Shown one piece after another: positions 18,122 through 27,634 of a stretch of DNA of 64,000 nt. The translations under genes were made by a program, and so were the position numbers. How positions within the stretch are numbered: position 1 is the first letter of the stretch; each line of letters starts with the position of its first letter. The notes under the pieces were generated by a model. The model was not told the DNA's origin. It ran no database searches and saw only the letters and a program-made list of their open reading frames with translations. Location: positions 124,001 through 188,000 of the forward strand of contig NZ_QWJJ01000009.1 of the NCBI RefSeq assembly GCF_003575965.1, written 5' to 3'. Source of the DNA: Pseudooceanicola sediminis. GTDB taxonomy: Bacteria > Pseudomonadota > Alphaproteobacteria > Rhodobacterales > Rhodobacteraceae.

Positions 18122-18889
18122 TTATTTCGGCGGCAACCGCACCGCGCCGTCCAGGCGGATGACGGTGCCGTTCAGCATCGTGTTTCGAATGATCTGTTCC
18201 GCCAGCGAGGCGTAATCCGACGGGCTGCCGAACCGAGGCGGAAAGGGAATCGTCGCGGCGATGCTGCGCTGCGTTTCCTCGGGCAATCCGTCGACCATGG
18301 CCGTCTGGAACATGCCCGGCGCGATCCCCATCACCCGGATGCCGGAACGCGCCAGTTCCCGTGCGACAGGCAGCGTCAGCGAGGCGATGCCGCCCTTTGA
18401 GGCCGCATAGGCCGCCTGCCCGATCTGGCCGTCCTGATAGGCGACCGAGGCGGTGTTGATGATCACGCCGCGTTCGTTGTCCGGCCCGACAGGCTCCAGC
18501 TCGGCCATGGCGCGGGCGGCGTAGGACAGGGTGATGTAGCTGCCGATCAGGTTCACATCCAGCGTGCGACGGAACGCATCGATGGACAGCTTGCCCTCGC
18601 GGTTCACCACGCGCCCCGCCGTACCGATCCCGGCGCAATTCACCAGCACGCGCGGCGCGGCCCCGTTCCAGGCGATGAAATCCTCGAAGGCGCTCGCGAC
18701 CTGCGCCTCGTCCGACACGTTCACCGGACAGGCCAGGCCGCCGATTTCCTCCGCGACACTCCGCGCCCCGGCTTCATTGAAATCGAAGACGCCGACCTTT
18801 GCGCCCAGGCCGGCCAGATGGCGCGCCGTCGCTGCCCCCAGCCCGCTTCCAGCGCCCGTGACGATGGCGCCGATCCCCTTGATTTCCAT
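18122..18889 (-). CDS. Short-chain dehydrogenase, probable 3-hydroxyacyl-CoA dehydrogenase
   Basis: A 255-aa classical SDR with the NAD-binding TGAGSGLG at residues 11-18, an NCAG motif and the catalytic YAASK with its upstream serine (NTASVAYQ). It resembles type-2 3-hydroxyacyl-CoA dehydrogenases (HSD10-like), which oxidise the 3-hydroxyacyl-CoA made by a hydratase. That would fit a CoA-dependent beta-oxidative shortening of the hydroxycinnamate side chain. It is the first gene of the SDR-ECH-marR-fcs-amidohydrolase operon. ATG 18889 follows AGGAGG by 5 bases. Confidence 0.86.
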   Translation of the reverse strand: MEIKGIGAIVTGAGSGLGAATARHLAGLGAKVGVFDFNEAGARSVAEEIGGLACPVNVSDEAQVASAFEDFIAWNGAAPRVLVNCAGIGTAGRVVNREGKLSIDAFRRTLDVNLIGSYITLSYAARAMAELEPVGPDNERGVIINTASVAYQDGQIGQAAYAASKGGIASLTLPVARELARSGIRVMGIAPGMFQTAMVDGLPEETQRSIAATIPFPPRFGSPSDYASLAEQIIRNTMLNGTVIRLDGAVRLPPK

Positions 18890-18984
18890 AGTGTCCTCCT
18901 CCCGTTCAGTAGTCATTCAGACGAATAGCTATAATGCATAACCAGGCCAGGCACAGATTGCCCCGGCCGCACCCCGTCCTCACC
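18890..18984 (-). promoter_or_regulatory. Probable promoter/operator of the hydroxycinnamate operon
   Basis: A short AT-rich patch between dctM and the SDR gene holds two adjacent palindromes, ATAGCTAT (18925-18932) and ATGCAT (18934-18939). MarR repressors bind such inverted repeats, so this is the likeliest operator for the operon's own MarR. Assignment is inferred from position. Confidence 0.45.
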
Positions 18985-20307
18985 TCAGTTAAAAATTCGC
19001 AGCAGAAACAGCGTGATCCCCGGAAAGATCACCAGCAGGGCGACCCGCACGATATCGGAGGCGACAAAGTACATCACGGCCGAATAGGTCTTGGCGATCG
19101 GCGTGTCGCGGTCCATCGAATTGATCACGAACAGGTTCATCCCCACCGGCGGCGTGATCAGTCCCACTTCGACCACGATCAGGATGATGATGCCGAACCA
19201 GATTGCCAGCTCTTCGGGTGTCAGGCCGAAATCCAGGACCGAAATGATCGGGAAAAAGATCGGCACCGTCAGCAGGATCATCGACAGCGAATCCATCAGG
19301 CAGCCCATCACAAGGTACAGCAACAGGATGATGACCAGCACGGTCCAGGCGCCGAAGCCCTGGTTGACCACCCATTCCGACAGCTCCTGCGGCACCCGCG
19401 TTTGCGCCAGGAACCCGTTGTAGAACCCCGCACCCAGCACGATGAAAAAGATCATCGCGGTGGATTTCGCCGTCGCGTAAAAGCTCTGCGCCCAGGCTTT
19501 GCCGCGCAGTCCGCCGTTGACCCATGCAATCAACCCGGTGCCGAACGCACCGACTGCCGCGCCTTCGGTCGGGGTGAAAAAGCCCAGGTAGATGCCGCCG
19601 ACGACGGCAAGAAAGACCAGCATGACAGGCCACACGTCGACAAGCGCCCGAAACCGCTGGGCCATCGGCATCGGCTCTCGTGTGCCCGCGCTGTCCGGGT
19701 GCAGGCGCACGTAGATCGATATCGTGATGATGTACCCGACGGCCGCCAGAATGCCCGGCACAAAGGCCGCCATGAACAGCTTCGCAATGTTCTGCTCGGT
19801 CAGGATGGCATAGATCACCAGGATGACAGACGGCGGGATCAGGATACCCAGGGTTCCGCCAGCGGCCAGCGTGGCCGTGGCAAAGCCGCCGGAATAGCCA
19901 TAGCGGCGCAATTCCGGCAGGGCGACCTGGCTCATCGTGGCTGCCGTCGCCAGGGACGACCCGCAAATCGCGCCAAACCCCGCACAGGCCCCGATGGCCG
20001 CCATGGCAACCCCGCCCCTGCGATGCCCGAGAAAGCTCTCGGCGGCCCTGAACAATGACTGGCTCATCCCGCCCAGCGTCGCGAAATGGCCCATCAACAG
20101 GAACATCGGCACGATGGACAGCGAATAGCTGGAAAAGGTCGAATAGGTCTCGGACTTCAGCTTGGACAGCGCCACCAGCATCCCGCCGGTCACCATGTCC
20201 AACCCGACAAAGCCGACGGCGAACATCGCCAGCCCAATCGGCATACGCAAGAAGATAAGGACCAGCAGAACCGGGAACGAATACAGCCCAACTTCGAAAT
20301 CGGTCAA
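18985..20307 (-). CDS. dctM: TRAP transporter large permease (DctM type)
   Basis: A 440-aa membrane protein with about 12 hydrophobic segments and the DctM-family stretches GSSLATAATMS and GILIPPSVILVIYA. It forms the sodium-coupled channel of a tripartite transporter. A TTG at 20307 overlaps the dctQ stop in TTGA and follows AGGACA, so it is preferred over a longer upstream reading whose extra residues are Cys/Gly-rich and unlike the family. The substrate is probably an aromatic or hydroxycinnamic acid, as for TarPQM systems of other alphaproteobacteria (inference from neighbours). Confidence 0.9.
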   Translation of the reverse strand: MTDFEVGLYSFPVLLVLIFLRMPIGLAMFAVGFVGLDMVTGGMLVALSKLKSETYSTFSSYSLSIVPMFLLMGHFATLGGMSQSLFRAAESFLGHRRGGVAMAAIGACAGFGAICGSSLATAATMSQVALPELRRYGYSGGFATATLAAGGTLGILIPPSVILVIYAILTEQNIAKLFMAAFVPGILAAVGYIITISIYVRLHPDSAGTREPMPMAQRFRALVDVWPVMLVFLAVVGGIYLGFFTPTEGAAVGAFGTGLIAWVNGGLRGKAWAQSFYATAKSTAMIFFIVLGAGFYNGFLAQTRVPQELSEWVVNQGFGAWTVLVIILLLYLVMGCLMDSLSMILLTVPIFFPIISVLDFGLTPEELAIWFGIIILIVVEVGLITPPVGMNLFVINSMDRDTPIAKTYSAVMYFVASDIVRVALLVIFPGITLFLLRIFN

Positions 20308-20894
20308 TGTCCTGCCCCCCCGTGGTCCGGCAGGATGGCGCGATCGCGAACCAGCTCGATCAGGCGCACCAGCGCCGTGTAGACCGTGACAACCGCCGCC
20401 ACCACAGCAGCACCGAACGAGGCCGCGTAGGCCCACCAGACAGGAAACTGCAACAGGAAAGTCGTTTCGTTATAGCGCATCTTGCCCAGCATCCCGTCGT
20501 AAAGTCGCCAGGCGATGATCACCATCGCGATGGCAAAGATCACCTCCCAAAAGGCGATCAGAACCCTGTTCGCCGTTACCGGCAGGATCGCCGTGAAAAC
20601 GTCGACCGTGGCATGAGATGCCGTGATCTGGGTCAATGGCAGAAAGGCAAAGATGGTAAAGGCGATCCCGGCCTCGACCAGCTCGAAATCCCCTAGAACG
20701 GGGCCGACGCCCAAATCCAGCAGCGCCTTCGTCCCGCCCGGCGCAATCGCTTCCAGCCACTCCCAATGCAGGATGCCGTTCAATGTGCGGCCAAAGACGG
20801 ACACCACCGTCAGCAGGATCAGCACCGTCAGGACCAGCCCCCCGAGGATGGCCATGATCCGCGCCAGCGCCATGAAAACCGAGTGTATGCGCAC
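20304..20894 (-). CDS. dctQ: TRAP transporter small permease (DctQ type)
   Basis: A 196-aa protein with four transmembrane helices, of the DctQ family that bridges the binding protein and the large permease. It is somewhat longer than average because of a ~25-residue insertion between helices 1 and 2. It overlaps dctM by 4 bases and lies 135 bases downstream of the binding-protein gene, the standard P-Q-M order. Confidence 0.87.
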   Translation of the reverse strand: MRIHSVFMALARIMAILGGLVLTVLILLTVVSVFGRTLNGILHWEWLEAIAPGGTKALLDLGVGPVLGDFELVEAGIAFTIFAFLPLTQITASHATVDVFTAILPVTANRVLIAFWEVIFAIAMVIIAWRLYDGMLGKMRYNETTFLLQFPVWWAYAASFGAAVVAAVVTVYTALVRLIELVRDRAILPDHGGAGH

Positions 20895-21029
20895 CTGTCT
20901 CTCCCCTCAGAGGCATGTCGTCCAGCCCTTCGCCACGGCGCGCTTCGCGCCCCGGCTGCAAACCGTCGTACCGCTTGCGGCACCGCCGACCCTGCGCAAC
21001 GGAGCATGCCATCGCGCAGGATCTGGTTG

Positions 21030-22064
21030 TTACTTGGTGTACTTGGCGATCAGATCGCGGGCTTCCTGCACCATGGCGGCGCCATCCATGCCCTTGCCAT
21101 CCATCTCGGCGATCCAGTTTTCCTCGACCGGGGCACCGGCGGCTTTCCACGTCTCGATCTGCTCCGGGGTCAGCTCGACAAAGTTGTTGCCGTGATCCAT
21201 CGCGATCTTGCGACCGATTTCGTCACCCTGCGCCATGACGTCGCCGGCAAAGGCCGAAAATGCCAGGCCAGAGTTGTCGTCGATCACCTTCTTAAGATCA
21301 TCCGGCAGCGACTCGTACTTGGCCTCGTTCATCGCAAAGATCATCGTCGCGACATACAGCGTCGCATCGGGGAATTCCGTGTGGTTGTTCACCAACTCCG
21401 AAATCTTGAGAGAGGTCGTGACCTCCCACGGCAGAACCGTCGCGTCGATGACGCCTTTCGACAGCGCTTCGGGCACGGCCGGAACCGGCATCCCGATCGG
21501 GGTCGCGCCCAGCTCACCGAAGTATTCGTTGGTGACGCGGGTCGGCGCGCGCAGCTTGACGCCATTCAGGTCTTCGATGCTGGTGATCGGTTCCTTCGAA
21601 TGGATCACGCCCGGCCCATGCACCCAGGCGGCCAGCAGATGCATGCCCGCCAGCTCGGTATCCAGCATGTTCTTCTCGGCGTATTCATAGAATGCCTGCG
21701 ATGTCGCCTCGGGATCCGTCGCGATGAACGGCAGCTCGAACACCTCGGTCGACGGGAAACGCCCCGGGGTATAGCCCGGCAGGGTCCAGATGATATCGGC
21801 GACACCATCGACAACCTGTTCGGCCAGTTCGGGCGGGGTCCCCCCCAGCTGCATCGATGGGAAATGCTGGATCTTGATCCGGCCGTCGCTGTCGGCCTCG
21901 ACCTTGTCCGACCAGACCTTCAGCGCCATTTTCGGCACGATGGCTTGCTCGGGCAGGAAATAATGCATCTTCAGCGTCACGTCCTGCGCATGGCCTGCGA
22001 TGGTCGTGCCCGCCAGGATCGCGCTAGCGGCGAGCCCGCGGAGAGCGGTCTTGAGTAGTGTCAT
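21030..22064 (-). CDS. dctP: TRAP transporter periplasmic binding protein (DctP type)
   Basis: A 344-aa solute-binding protein with a clear signal peptide (MTLLKTALRGLAASAILAG... ending AHA) and a DctP fold. The ligand-carboxylate arginine is expected in LRAPTRVTNEYF near residue 170, a position conserved for acid substrates. The start at 22064 is set by GGGAGGAACCAC; the longer in-frame reading to 22205 is rejected because it would bury the signal peptide. It is first in a PQM operon that precedes the hydroxycinnamate genes on the same strand. Confidence 0.92.
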   Translation of the reverse strand: MTLLKTALRGLAASAILAGTTIAGHAQDVTLKMHYFLPEQAIVPKMALKVWSDKVEADSDGRIKIQHFPSMQLGGTPPELAEQVVDGVADIIWTLPGYTPGRFPSTEVFELPFIATDPEATSQAFYEYAEKNMLDTELAGMHLLAAWVHGPGVIHSKEPITSIEDLNGVKLRAPTRVTNEYFGELGATPIGMPVPAVPEALSKGVIDATVLPWEVTTSLKISELVNNHTEFPDATLYVATMIFAMNEAKYESLPDDLKKVIDDNSGLAFSAFAGDVMAQGDEIGRKIAMDHGNNFVELTPEQIETWKAAGAPVEENWIAEMDGKGMDGAAMVQEARDLIAKYTK

Positions 22065-22456
22065 GTGGTTCCTCCCTACATGCGACATCTGCCCCGTCGG
22101 TCTTTGTCGGCATTCGGGCCCGCGATCCGAAATCGATATCGGTGCGGCTCCTCCCCGAAGGTCTGCCCTGAACAGACCGTGCCTTTCGCCGTCCTGGGGC
22201 GTCACGCAGATGCAGGATGCAACGGCCCAAACATCTTGTCAAATATTGTTATGCCAAATAGCAAACTATCTGGCGCCGCACCAAAACGGAAACCGCAGCA
22301 ATAACGACAAGCAATTTCAGAGCCTTGTGAAAATTCACGAGACACAGTGACCCCGCAGGCGCACTGCCACCCCATACCATGGGCCAGCCTTGCCCAAAGA
22401 CCGCGGCGCGCGCCGCCGCCCTAGGCGCAAAGCCAAGCCAGTCGTGACGGAAATCC
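22065..22456 (-). promoter_or_regulatory. Upstream region of the TRAP operon
   Basis: A 392-base gap between the DctP gene and the next minus-strand gene. An AT-rich core at 22236-22270 carries a direct repeat TGTCAAATA / TGCCAAATA at 22237-22245 and 22252-22260 (15 bases apart), a plausible regulator site near the promoter. Nothing coding was seen. Confidence 0.4.
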
Positions 22457-22807
22457 TCAGCTCTTGCCCAACAAGGCAAAAGGGGCATCCTCGTCCTGCT
22501 GAAAATCCAGCGGCGCATGATCGCGCGCCGCGGTCGAGCGCTTGAATTCATATTGCATCTCGCCCTCTTCCTCGGCGGACGCGATGATCAGGCAGGACGC
22601 GATAAAGGTTGCACCGTCGAACAGTTCCACCAGGCCGCGCAGGTGCGGCGCATCGGCGGCATCGACGGAAAACCCGTTCTCCCAACGGCGCAGCACCTTG
22701 TGGCTGCTACCATCGGCTTCGACACGCAGACGCGACGCCTTGCGCAACGCCATCTTGCGCGCCGCAACCAGACCGTCCGTGATGTCCTTTGGCAGATAGG
22801 TCGTCAT
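22457..22807 (-). CDS. Conserved hypothetical small protein
   Basis: A 116-aa acidic protein without signal peptide or membrane segment. I do not recognise a domain. It has an amphipathic N-terminal helix rich in Lys/Arg (VAARKMALRKASRLRV) and a C-terminal half with EEEGEMQYEFKRST. A G-rich ribosome-site-like stretch precedes the ATG at 22807; an upstream ATG at 22825 is possible. The regular codon pattern suggests a real gene. It is not obviously linked to the corrin or TRAP genes. Confidence 0.6.
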   Translation of the reverse strand: MTTYLPKDITDGLVAARKMALRKASRLRVEADGSSHKVLRRWENGFSVDAADAPHLRGLVELFDGATFIASCLIIASAEEEGEMQYEFKRSTAARDHAPLDFQQDEDAPFALLGKS

Positions 22808-22990
22808 GTCGTCCCCCACATTCACCCGGCGCGAACAGCGCAGCAGGCGCGCGACTCACCCCCACGGGATCGTCCACTCCCAACAGGATGAACCGCCAGA
22901 CATTTACGTCAAGTTAAGCCTCGCATTTGCGATATCTGCACGACAGCCGTGTTTCATCAACGCGACACTTGCGTGAAAACACCCGCGCCC

Positions 22991-23782
22991 CTAATCTTCC
23001 TCGCCTTGGCCACGCTCCCCCTGAACCCGGGGACGCAAGACATGTGGCATCGCCGCGTCGTACAGGGCCGAGTCACGGAAATCGCGCACCTCTCCCAGCA
23101 CCGGCCCCACCAGGATCAGCGCGGTGCGCGTGATCTTCTGCGCGCGCACCCTGGCATGAATATCCGCCAGCGTGCCACGGATGAACATCTGGTCCGGCCA
23201 GCCGACACGATAGGCCACGACCACCGGACAATCCGCCCCGTAATACGGGCTCAGCTGCCGTTCGATCTCGCGCAGGTTGCGCACCCCCAGATGGATCGCC
23301 AGGGTGGCCCGGCTGCGGGCAAAGGTCTCCAGCGTTTCGTGTTCCGGCATCGAGGTGCTTTTCATGCTGACCCGTGTCAGCACGATGCTCTGCGCCACCT
23401 CCGGCACCGTCAATTCCTGCCCCAGGGCGGCAGCCGCCGCGGCATAGGCCGGGACCCCCGGGATGATCTCGTAGTCGACCCCATCGGCGCGCAGCCGCCG
23501 CACCTGCTCGGCAATCGCCCCGTACAGCGACGGATCCCCGGAATGCACCCGCGCCACATCCTCGCCGCGCGCCCGCGCCGCCAGGATCTCGCCGTGGGTC
23601 TGCGCCAGGGTCATCGGCGCCGTATCCAGCACCCGCGCGCCCGCCGGCGCCCCGGCCACGACCTCGGCAGGAACCAGCGATCCGGCATAGAGACAGACCG
23701 GACAGGCCGCGATCAGCCGCTGCGCCTTCAGCGTCAGCAATTCCGGATCGCCCGGCCCTGCGCCGATGAAATAAACCTTCAT
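22991..23782 (-). CDS. cobM: Precorrin-4 C11-methyltransferase
   Basis: A 263-aa SAM-dependent tetrapyrrole methylase. It opens with the family motif VYFIGAGPGDPELLTL, then has VHSGDPSLYGA near residue 84 and an IPGVPAYAAAAA segment, all typical of CobM/CbiF. It methylates C11 of precorrin-4. It is the last gene of the minus-strand corrin cluster. The ATG at 23782 follows CAGGA. Between it and cobJ lies a copy of the dispersed hairpin element, so it may be transcribed at a different level (inference). Confidence 0.93.
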   Translation of the reverse strand: MKVYFIGAGPGDPELLTLKAQRLIAACPVCLYAGSLVPAEVVAGAPAGARVLDTAPMTLAQTHGEILAARARGEDVARVHSGDPSLYGAIAEQVRRLRADGVDYEIIPGVPAYAAAAAALGQELTVPEVAQSIVLTRVSMKSTSMPEHETLETFARSRATLAIHLGVRNLREIERQLSPYYGADCPVVVAYRVGWPDQMFIRGTLADIHARVRAQKITRTALILVGPVLGEVRDFRDSALYDAAMPHVLRPRVQGERGQGEED

Positions 23783-23821
23783 ACCGTCCTGTCCCGGCAG
23801 ATCTCCCTGCCTGTTTCCCTG

Positions 23822-23872
23822 TTTCAAAATATCCCCGGGGGGCCGCGCCAGCGGCGGGGGCAGCGCCCCCTA
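23822..23872 (-). repeat. Dispersed hairpin element, copy 2
   Basis: Read on the minus strand it begins at the stop codon of the cbiG-cobJ fusion: GGGGGCGCTGCCCCC hairpin, GCCGCTGGCGCGGC palindrome, then CCCCCCGGGGATATTTTG. Same orientation relative to the preceding gene as copies 1, 3 and 5. Confidence 0.75.
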
Positions 23873-25669
23873 CCCGGTCTCCGACAGGTCCCCGTCGATC
23901 CGGCGCGCGTAACCGCGCGGCGTGTACATCCTTGGCCCCTCGCCCAGCATCGCCAGGGACGAGTTGCTGGACCCGACCAGCACCACCGTCAGCATGTCGA
24001 CCTCGTCCACCTTCAGGGCATCCAGCCTGCGGTACCGCACCAGCTCATCCACCCTGCCAAGATTGCTCGCCAACATCACCGGCGTATCGGCCGGGCGATG
24101 CTGCAACAGGATCTCCCGCGCCTCCGCCAGCAGTGTCCGCCGTGTCCGGCTCACCGGATTATAAAAGGCGATCACGAAATCTCCCTCCGCCGCCGCCTTC
24201 AGCCGGCGCAGGATATCCTCGCGCGGGGTCAACAGATCGCTCAGCGATATCGCGCAAAAGTCATGCCCCAGGGGGGCACCGGCCCGTGCGGCCGCCCCCT
24301 GCAACGCCGACACCCCGGGCGAACAGATGACTTCGACCCGACGCGCCGCCGCACTCACCCCCTTGTCCGCCGCACCCCGGTCCATCAGCTCGAAGACGAG
24401 CGCGCCCATGGCATAGATGCCCGCATCCCCGGAACACACCAGGGCCACGTTGCGCCCCTGCCCCGCCCGCTCCAGGGCATGACGGCAACGCGCCTCCTCT
24501 CCGCCCAGCGGAAAATCACTGCGCCGCTTGCCCAGGGCCAGCGACCCCAGAAGATCGAGATACAGCCCGTACCCCACCAATTCCTCGGCCTCCGACACCA
24601 GCCGCGACACCTCCGGTGTGCGCCAGCTCGCCTGCCCCGGACCGATGCCGACAATGGACAACCGCCCGCGTGGCCGCCCGCGCAGCTGCGTGATGACTTC
24701 TGCGGTTTCGGCCAGCGCGCAGGTCGCCATGGCACTCTTGCGCTTGGGGCGTCGCAACGCGCCATCGCCCGCGCCCGCCAGCGCCGCGCCCTCCGACACG
24801 CCGTGGCAGCCGACCTCGGCAAAGACCACCTCAGACGGCGTTACCAGCCGCCCCGCCTGCGCCTCCAGCTCCTCGGCCGAGAAGACCCGTAACGGCAGAT
24901 CCCAGCGGGCCGCCAGCGCCAGCACCGCAGGTTCGTCCGCCTTGACGTCCAGCGTGAACACCCCCGCCAGCGCGTACGGCGAAACACCGGCATCGGCCAG
25001 CATTCCCGACACCAGCGCCTCCAGCTCCTCCGGTGGACAGCCCCGCGAACATCCGACGCCAAGCGCAAACCGCTGCGGATGAAACGTCAGCACGCCGGCC
25101 TCGGCGGGCGCGACCCCGGCCACGATCCGCATCTCTCCCGCCGGCAACCCCGCCAGCCAGTCCGCCGCGCCCTCGACCCGCGCACCCTCGCCCCCCAGCA
25201 ATCGCGCCATCGCATCCTGCGCCAACTCCGGCGTGCCAAGACGCCATCCCGCAGGCGGCTCATCCAGGGCCAGCCCCAGCGTCACGTCCCCCGCCGTCGT
25301 CACCGCCGCCACGGCCTCCAGCGCGCCGGCGATCTCGCGCGCCAGGCGGTTTGCGCCGCGATGACCGCCCAGCAGCGGCACCACCACGGCTCCGTCGTCC
25401 GACACCGATACCACCGGCGGCTCGTTGCGCTTGTCCCCCAGCATTGGCGCCACGGCCCGGATCAGGATGCCGCTTGCACAGACCCCGATGACCGGCCGCC
25501 CGGCGGCAAACATCGCGCGCGCAAATTCCAGCGCATTGTCAAAGACCGCGTCCGCGCCCCGCACACGCCCCGCGCGCCCGTGCAGCGGCACGCCAAGCGC
25601 CTCTGCCACCCGCCGCGCCACGGTCTCGCCCGCGCCCGAGACGCACATCACCACCGGAGTTACAGCCAC
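23870..25669 (-). CDS. cobJ: CbiG-CobJ fusion: cobalamin protein CbiG plus precorrin-3B C17-methyltransferase
   Basis: A 599-aa two-domain protein. Residues 1 to about 320 form a CbiG-like module, with an N-terminal domain (ASGILIRAVAPML) and a CbiG C-terminal/CobE-like domain opening GVGCSRGCPPEELEALV near residue 203. CbiG opens the ring lactone in the early-cobalt pathway. Residues from about 337 (LSIVGIGPGQ...TPEV) to the end form CobJ/CbiH, with VCSGDAGIYAMG, CSPGVSALQGAAARAG and FYNPVSRTRR. CobJ contracts the ring and methylates C17. The natural fusion places consecutive ring-contraction functions in one chain. It overlaps cobI by 10 bases. Confidence 0.92.
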   Translation of the reverse strand: MAVTPVVMCVSGAGETVARRVAEALGVPLHGRAGRVRGADAVFDNALEFARAMFAAGRPVIGVCASGILIRAVAPMLGDKRNEPPVVSVSDDGAVVVPLLGGHRGANRLAREIAGALEAVAAVTTAGDVTLGLALDEPPAGWRLGTPELAQDAMARLLGGEGARVEGAADWLAGLPAGEMRIVAGVAPAEAGVLTFHPQRFALGVGCSRGCPPEELEALVSGMLADAGVSPYALAGVFTLDVKADEPAVLALAARWDLPLRVFSAEELEAQAGRLVTPSEVVFAEVGCHGVSEGAALAGAGDGALRRPKRKSAMATCALAETAEVITQLRGRPRGRLSIVGIGPGQASWRTPEVSRLVSEAEELVGYGLYLDLLGSLALGKRRSDFPLGGEEARCRHALERAGQGRNVALVCSGDAGIYAMGALVFELMDRGAADKGVSAAARRVEVICSPGVSALQGAAARAGAPLGHDFCAISLSDLLTPREDILRRLKAAAEGDFVIAFYNPVSRTRRTLLAEAREILLQHRPADTPVMLASNLGRVDELVRYRRLDALKVDEVDMLTVVLVGSSNSSLAMLGEGPRMYTPRGYARRIDGDLSETG

Positions 25670-26364
25670 GGATCAGTTCCCTTCGTCACCAGAATCATCG
25701 AAAAATACGGCGCCACCTCCGGCGCCTCTGCCAGCGGAACGATCACCTCTTCCGCCAGGCCTGCGCGCTCGACATAGACCGCCCGGTGCTCCAGCCCCAG
25801 GGCCGCAATCACCCGCCTTATCTTGCCCAGATGCCGCCCGACCTTCATGATCGCGACGCTCTCGGCGCGTGCGATCCCCGCGCTCAGCTCCTCTTCGGGC
25901 AAGGGCCCCGGCAGAACGGCAAAGCGGTCGTTGCGCGCCACCAGCGCAACCCCGGCGCGCGCGGCGCAGGCCGATACCGATGTCACACCAGGCACGACCT
26001 CCAGCGCAAACCGCCCCGACAGCCGCGCGAACAGGTACATGAACGACCCATAGAACAGCGGGTCCCCCTCGCAGAGGCAGACAACGTCGCGCCCCTGCTG
26101 CAAATGCCCGGCAATCCGCGCCGCACCGGCGTCATAAACGGCCTGCGCAGGCGCCCGCTCCAGGGCCATCGGCACCTCCATCACGATCTCCTGCGCCGCG
26201 GGCCCGATCAGATCCGCCGCGATGGATCGGGCAAAGCTCGCCCCGCCGGCCAATGCCGGATAGGCCACGACCCCCGCCGCCGCGATCAGCCGCGCCGCCT
26301 TGAGAGTGATCAGCTCCGGATCGCCCGGCCCCAGCCCGACACCGTATAGCGTTCCCGTTCTCAC
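25660..26364 (-). CDS. cobI: Precorrin-2 C20-methyltransferase
   Basis: A 234-aa tetrapyrrole methylase that adds a methyl group at C20 of precorrin-2. It shows YGVGLGPGDPELITLKA at the N-terminus, a CEGDPLFYGSFMYLF segment and VVPGVTSVSACAA, the last specific for CobI/CbiL. It lies 67 bases after cobL and overlaps the start of the cbiG-cobJ fusion, so the genes are co-translated. Confidence 0.94.
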   Translation of the reverse strand: MRTGTLYGVGLGPGDPELITLKAARLIAAAGVVAYPALAGGASFARSIAADLIGPAAQEIVMEVPMALERAPAQAVYDAGAARIAGHLQQGRDVVCLCEGDPLFYGSFMYLFARLSGRFALEVVPGVTSVSACAARAGVALVARNDRFAVLPGPLPEEELSAGIARAESVAIMKVGRHLGKIRRVIAALGLEHRAVYVERAGLAEEVIVPLAEAPEVAPYFSMILVTKGTDPWL

Positions 26365-26431
26365 GCGCGGCCTCCCGTCATCCGGCCGACGATACCTGCG
26401 AAAAAGGGGCTCCCTGCCGCCACGACCCCGG

Positions 26432-27634
26432 TCATCGCTTGACCAGCGACCATTGCGTCACCGGCATCAGCGGCCGCCATCCCGTGCGCGTCCCGACGGG
26501 CGCGGCGCGGTTCACCGACACTTTCACCAACTCTCCACCGTGGCGCTTGTGCAGGGCAACCAGCACCGCCTCGCTCTCCAACGTCACGCAATTGGCCACC
26601 AATCGCCCCAGCGGCTTCAGTGCCGCCCATGCCACATCGAACACAGCCTCGCTCAACCCGCCGCCGATGAACACCGCGTCGGGGCGCGCCAGACCGTCCA
26701 GTGCCGCAGGCACCACCCCGTCCACCAGCTCCAGCCGCGGCGTGCCAAGCGCCAGCGCGTTCGCCGCCGCCAGCACCCGCCGGTCGGCGCGCGGCTCGAT
26801 TCCGATCGCGCGCGCATACCGTGCCGCGCGCATCCACTCGACCGCGACCGACCCGCAGCCCGTGCCGATGTCCCACAGCAACGCCCCGCGCATCGGCATC
26901 AGCTTGGCCAGCGTTACCGCGCGCACCTCGCGCTTGGTCATCGTGCCGTCATGTTGAAACAGATCGTCCGGCAGCCCCGGCACACGCGGCAACAGCGCCG
27001 CGCCGGGCGCCGCGATGCACTCGACCGCCAATGTGTTGAAGGCGGGCACGACGTGATCCCAGCTCTCTGCGGTACCGTCAAAGCGCGCCTCGTCCGCGCC
27101 CCCCATGTTGGCCAGCACGGTCATGGCCGACGCCCCGAAACCGCGTTCGCACAGGAAACGCGCGATCCGGCCCGGCGTGTCCGCACCGGTCGTCAGGATC
27201 AGCAGGCGCGCATCAGGCTGGATAAAGGCAATCATCTGCTCGACCGGCCGGCCATGTACGGTCAGCGTTTCCAGATCGGCCATCGACCACCCCATCCGCG
27301 CGCTTGCCAGCTGAAATGCCGAAAGCTGCGGATGATAAACGATCTCCGGGGCCGGCACCGCCCGCCCGATCCGGGCGCCAACGGAATACCAAAGCGGGTC
27401 GCCGGTCGCCAGAACGACAACACGCCTGCCCCGCAGCGCCAGCAGCTGATCGATCAGCGCGTCGAACGGCGATGGCCAGGCCAGGCGCTCTGCCTTGATG
27501 CTGTCGGACAGGGCGTGGTGACGCTCACCCCCGATGATGACCTCGGCCGCTTCGACCACGGCGCGTGTGGCAGGCAACAGGCCCGCCATGCCGTCCTCGC
27601 CAATGCCGACGATGTGCAGCCAGGGGTCGTTCAT
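26432..27634 (-). CDS. cobL: Precorrin-6Y C5,15-methyltransferase (decarboxylating)
   Basis: A 400-aa fusion of CbiE (residues 1 to about 200, starting LHIVGIGEDG) and CbiT (from about 215). The CbiT half carries a class-I SAM motif, WDIGTGCGSVAVEWMRAA. The enzyme methylates C5 and C15 and decarboxylates the C12 acetate side chain. It overlaps cobH by four bases (ATGA). Confidence 0.94.
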   Translation of the reverse strand: MNDPWLHIVGIGEDGMAGLLPATRAVVEAAEVIIGGERHHALSDSIKAERLAWPSPFDALIDQLLALRGRRVVVLATGDPLWYSVGARIGRAVPAPEIVYHPQLSAFQLASARMGWSMADLETLTVHGRPVEQMIAFIQPDARLLILTTGADTPGRIARFLCERGFGASAMTVLANMGGADEARFDGTAESWDHVVPAFNTLAVECIAAPGAALLPRVPGLPDDLFQHDGTMTKREVRAVTLAKLMPMRGALLWDIGTGCGSVAVEWMRAARYARAIGIEPRADRRVLAAANALALGTPRLELVDGVVPAALDGLARPDAVFIGGGLSEAVFDVAWAALKPLGRLVANCVTLESEAVLVALHKRHGGELVKVSVNRAAPVGTRTGWRPLMPVTQWSLVKR

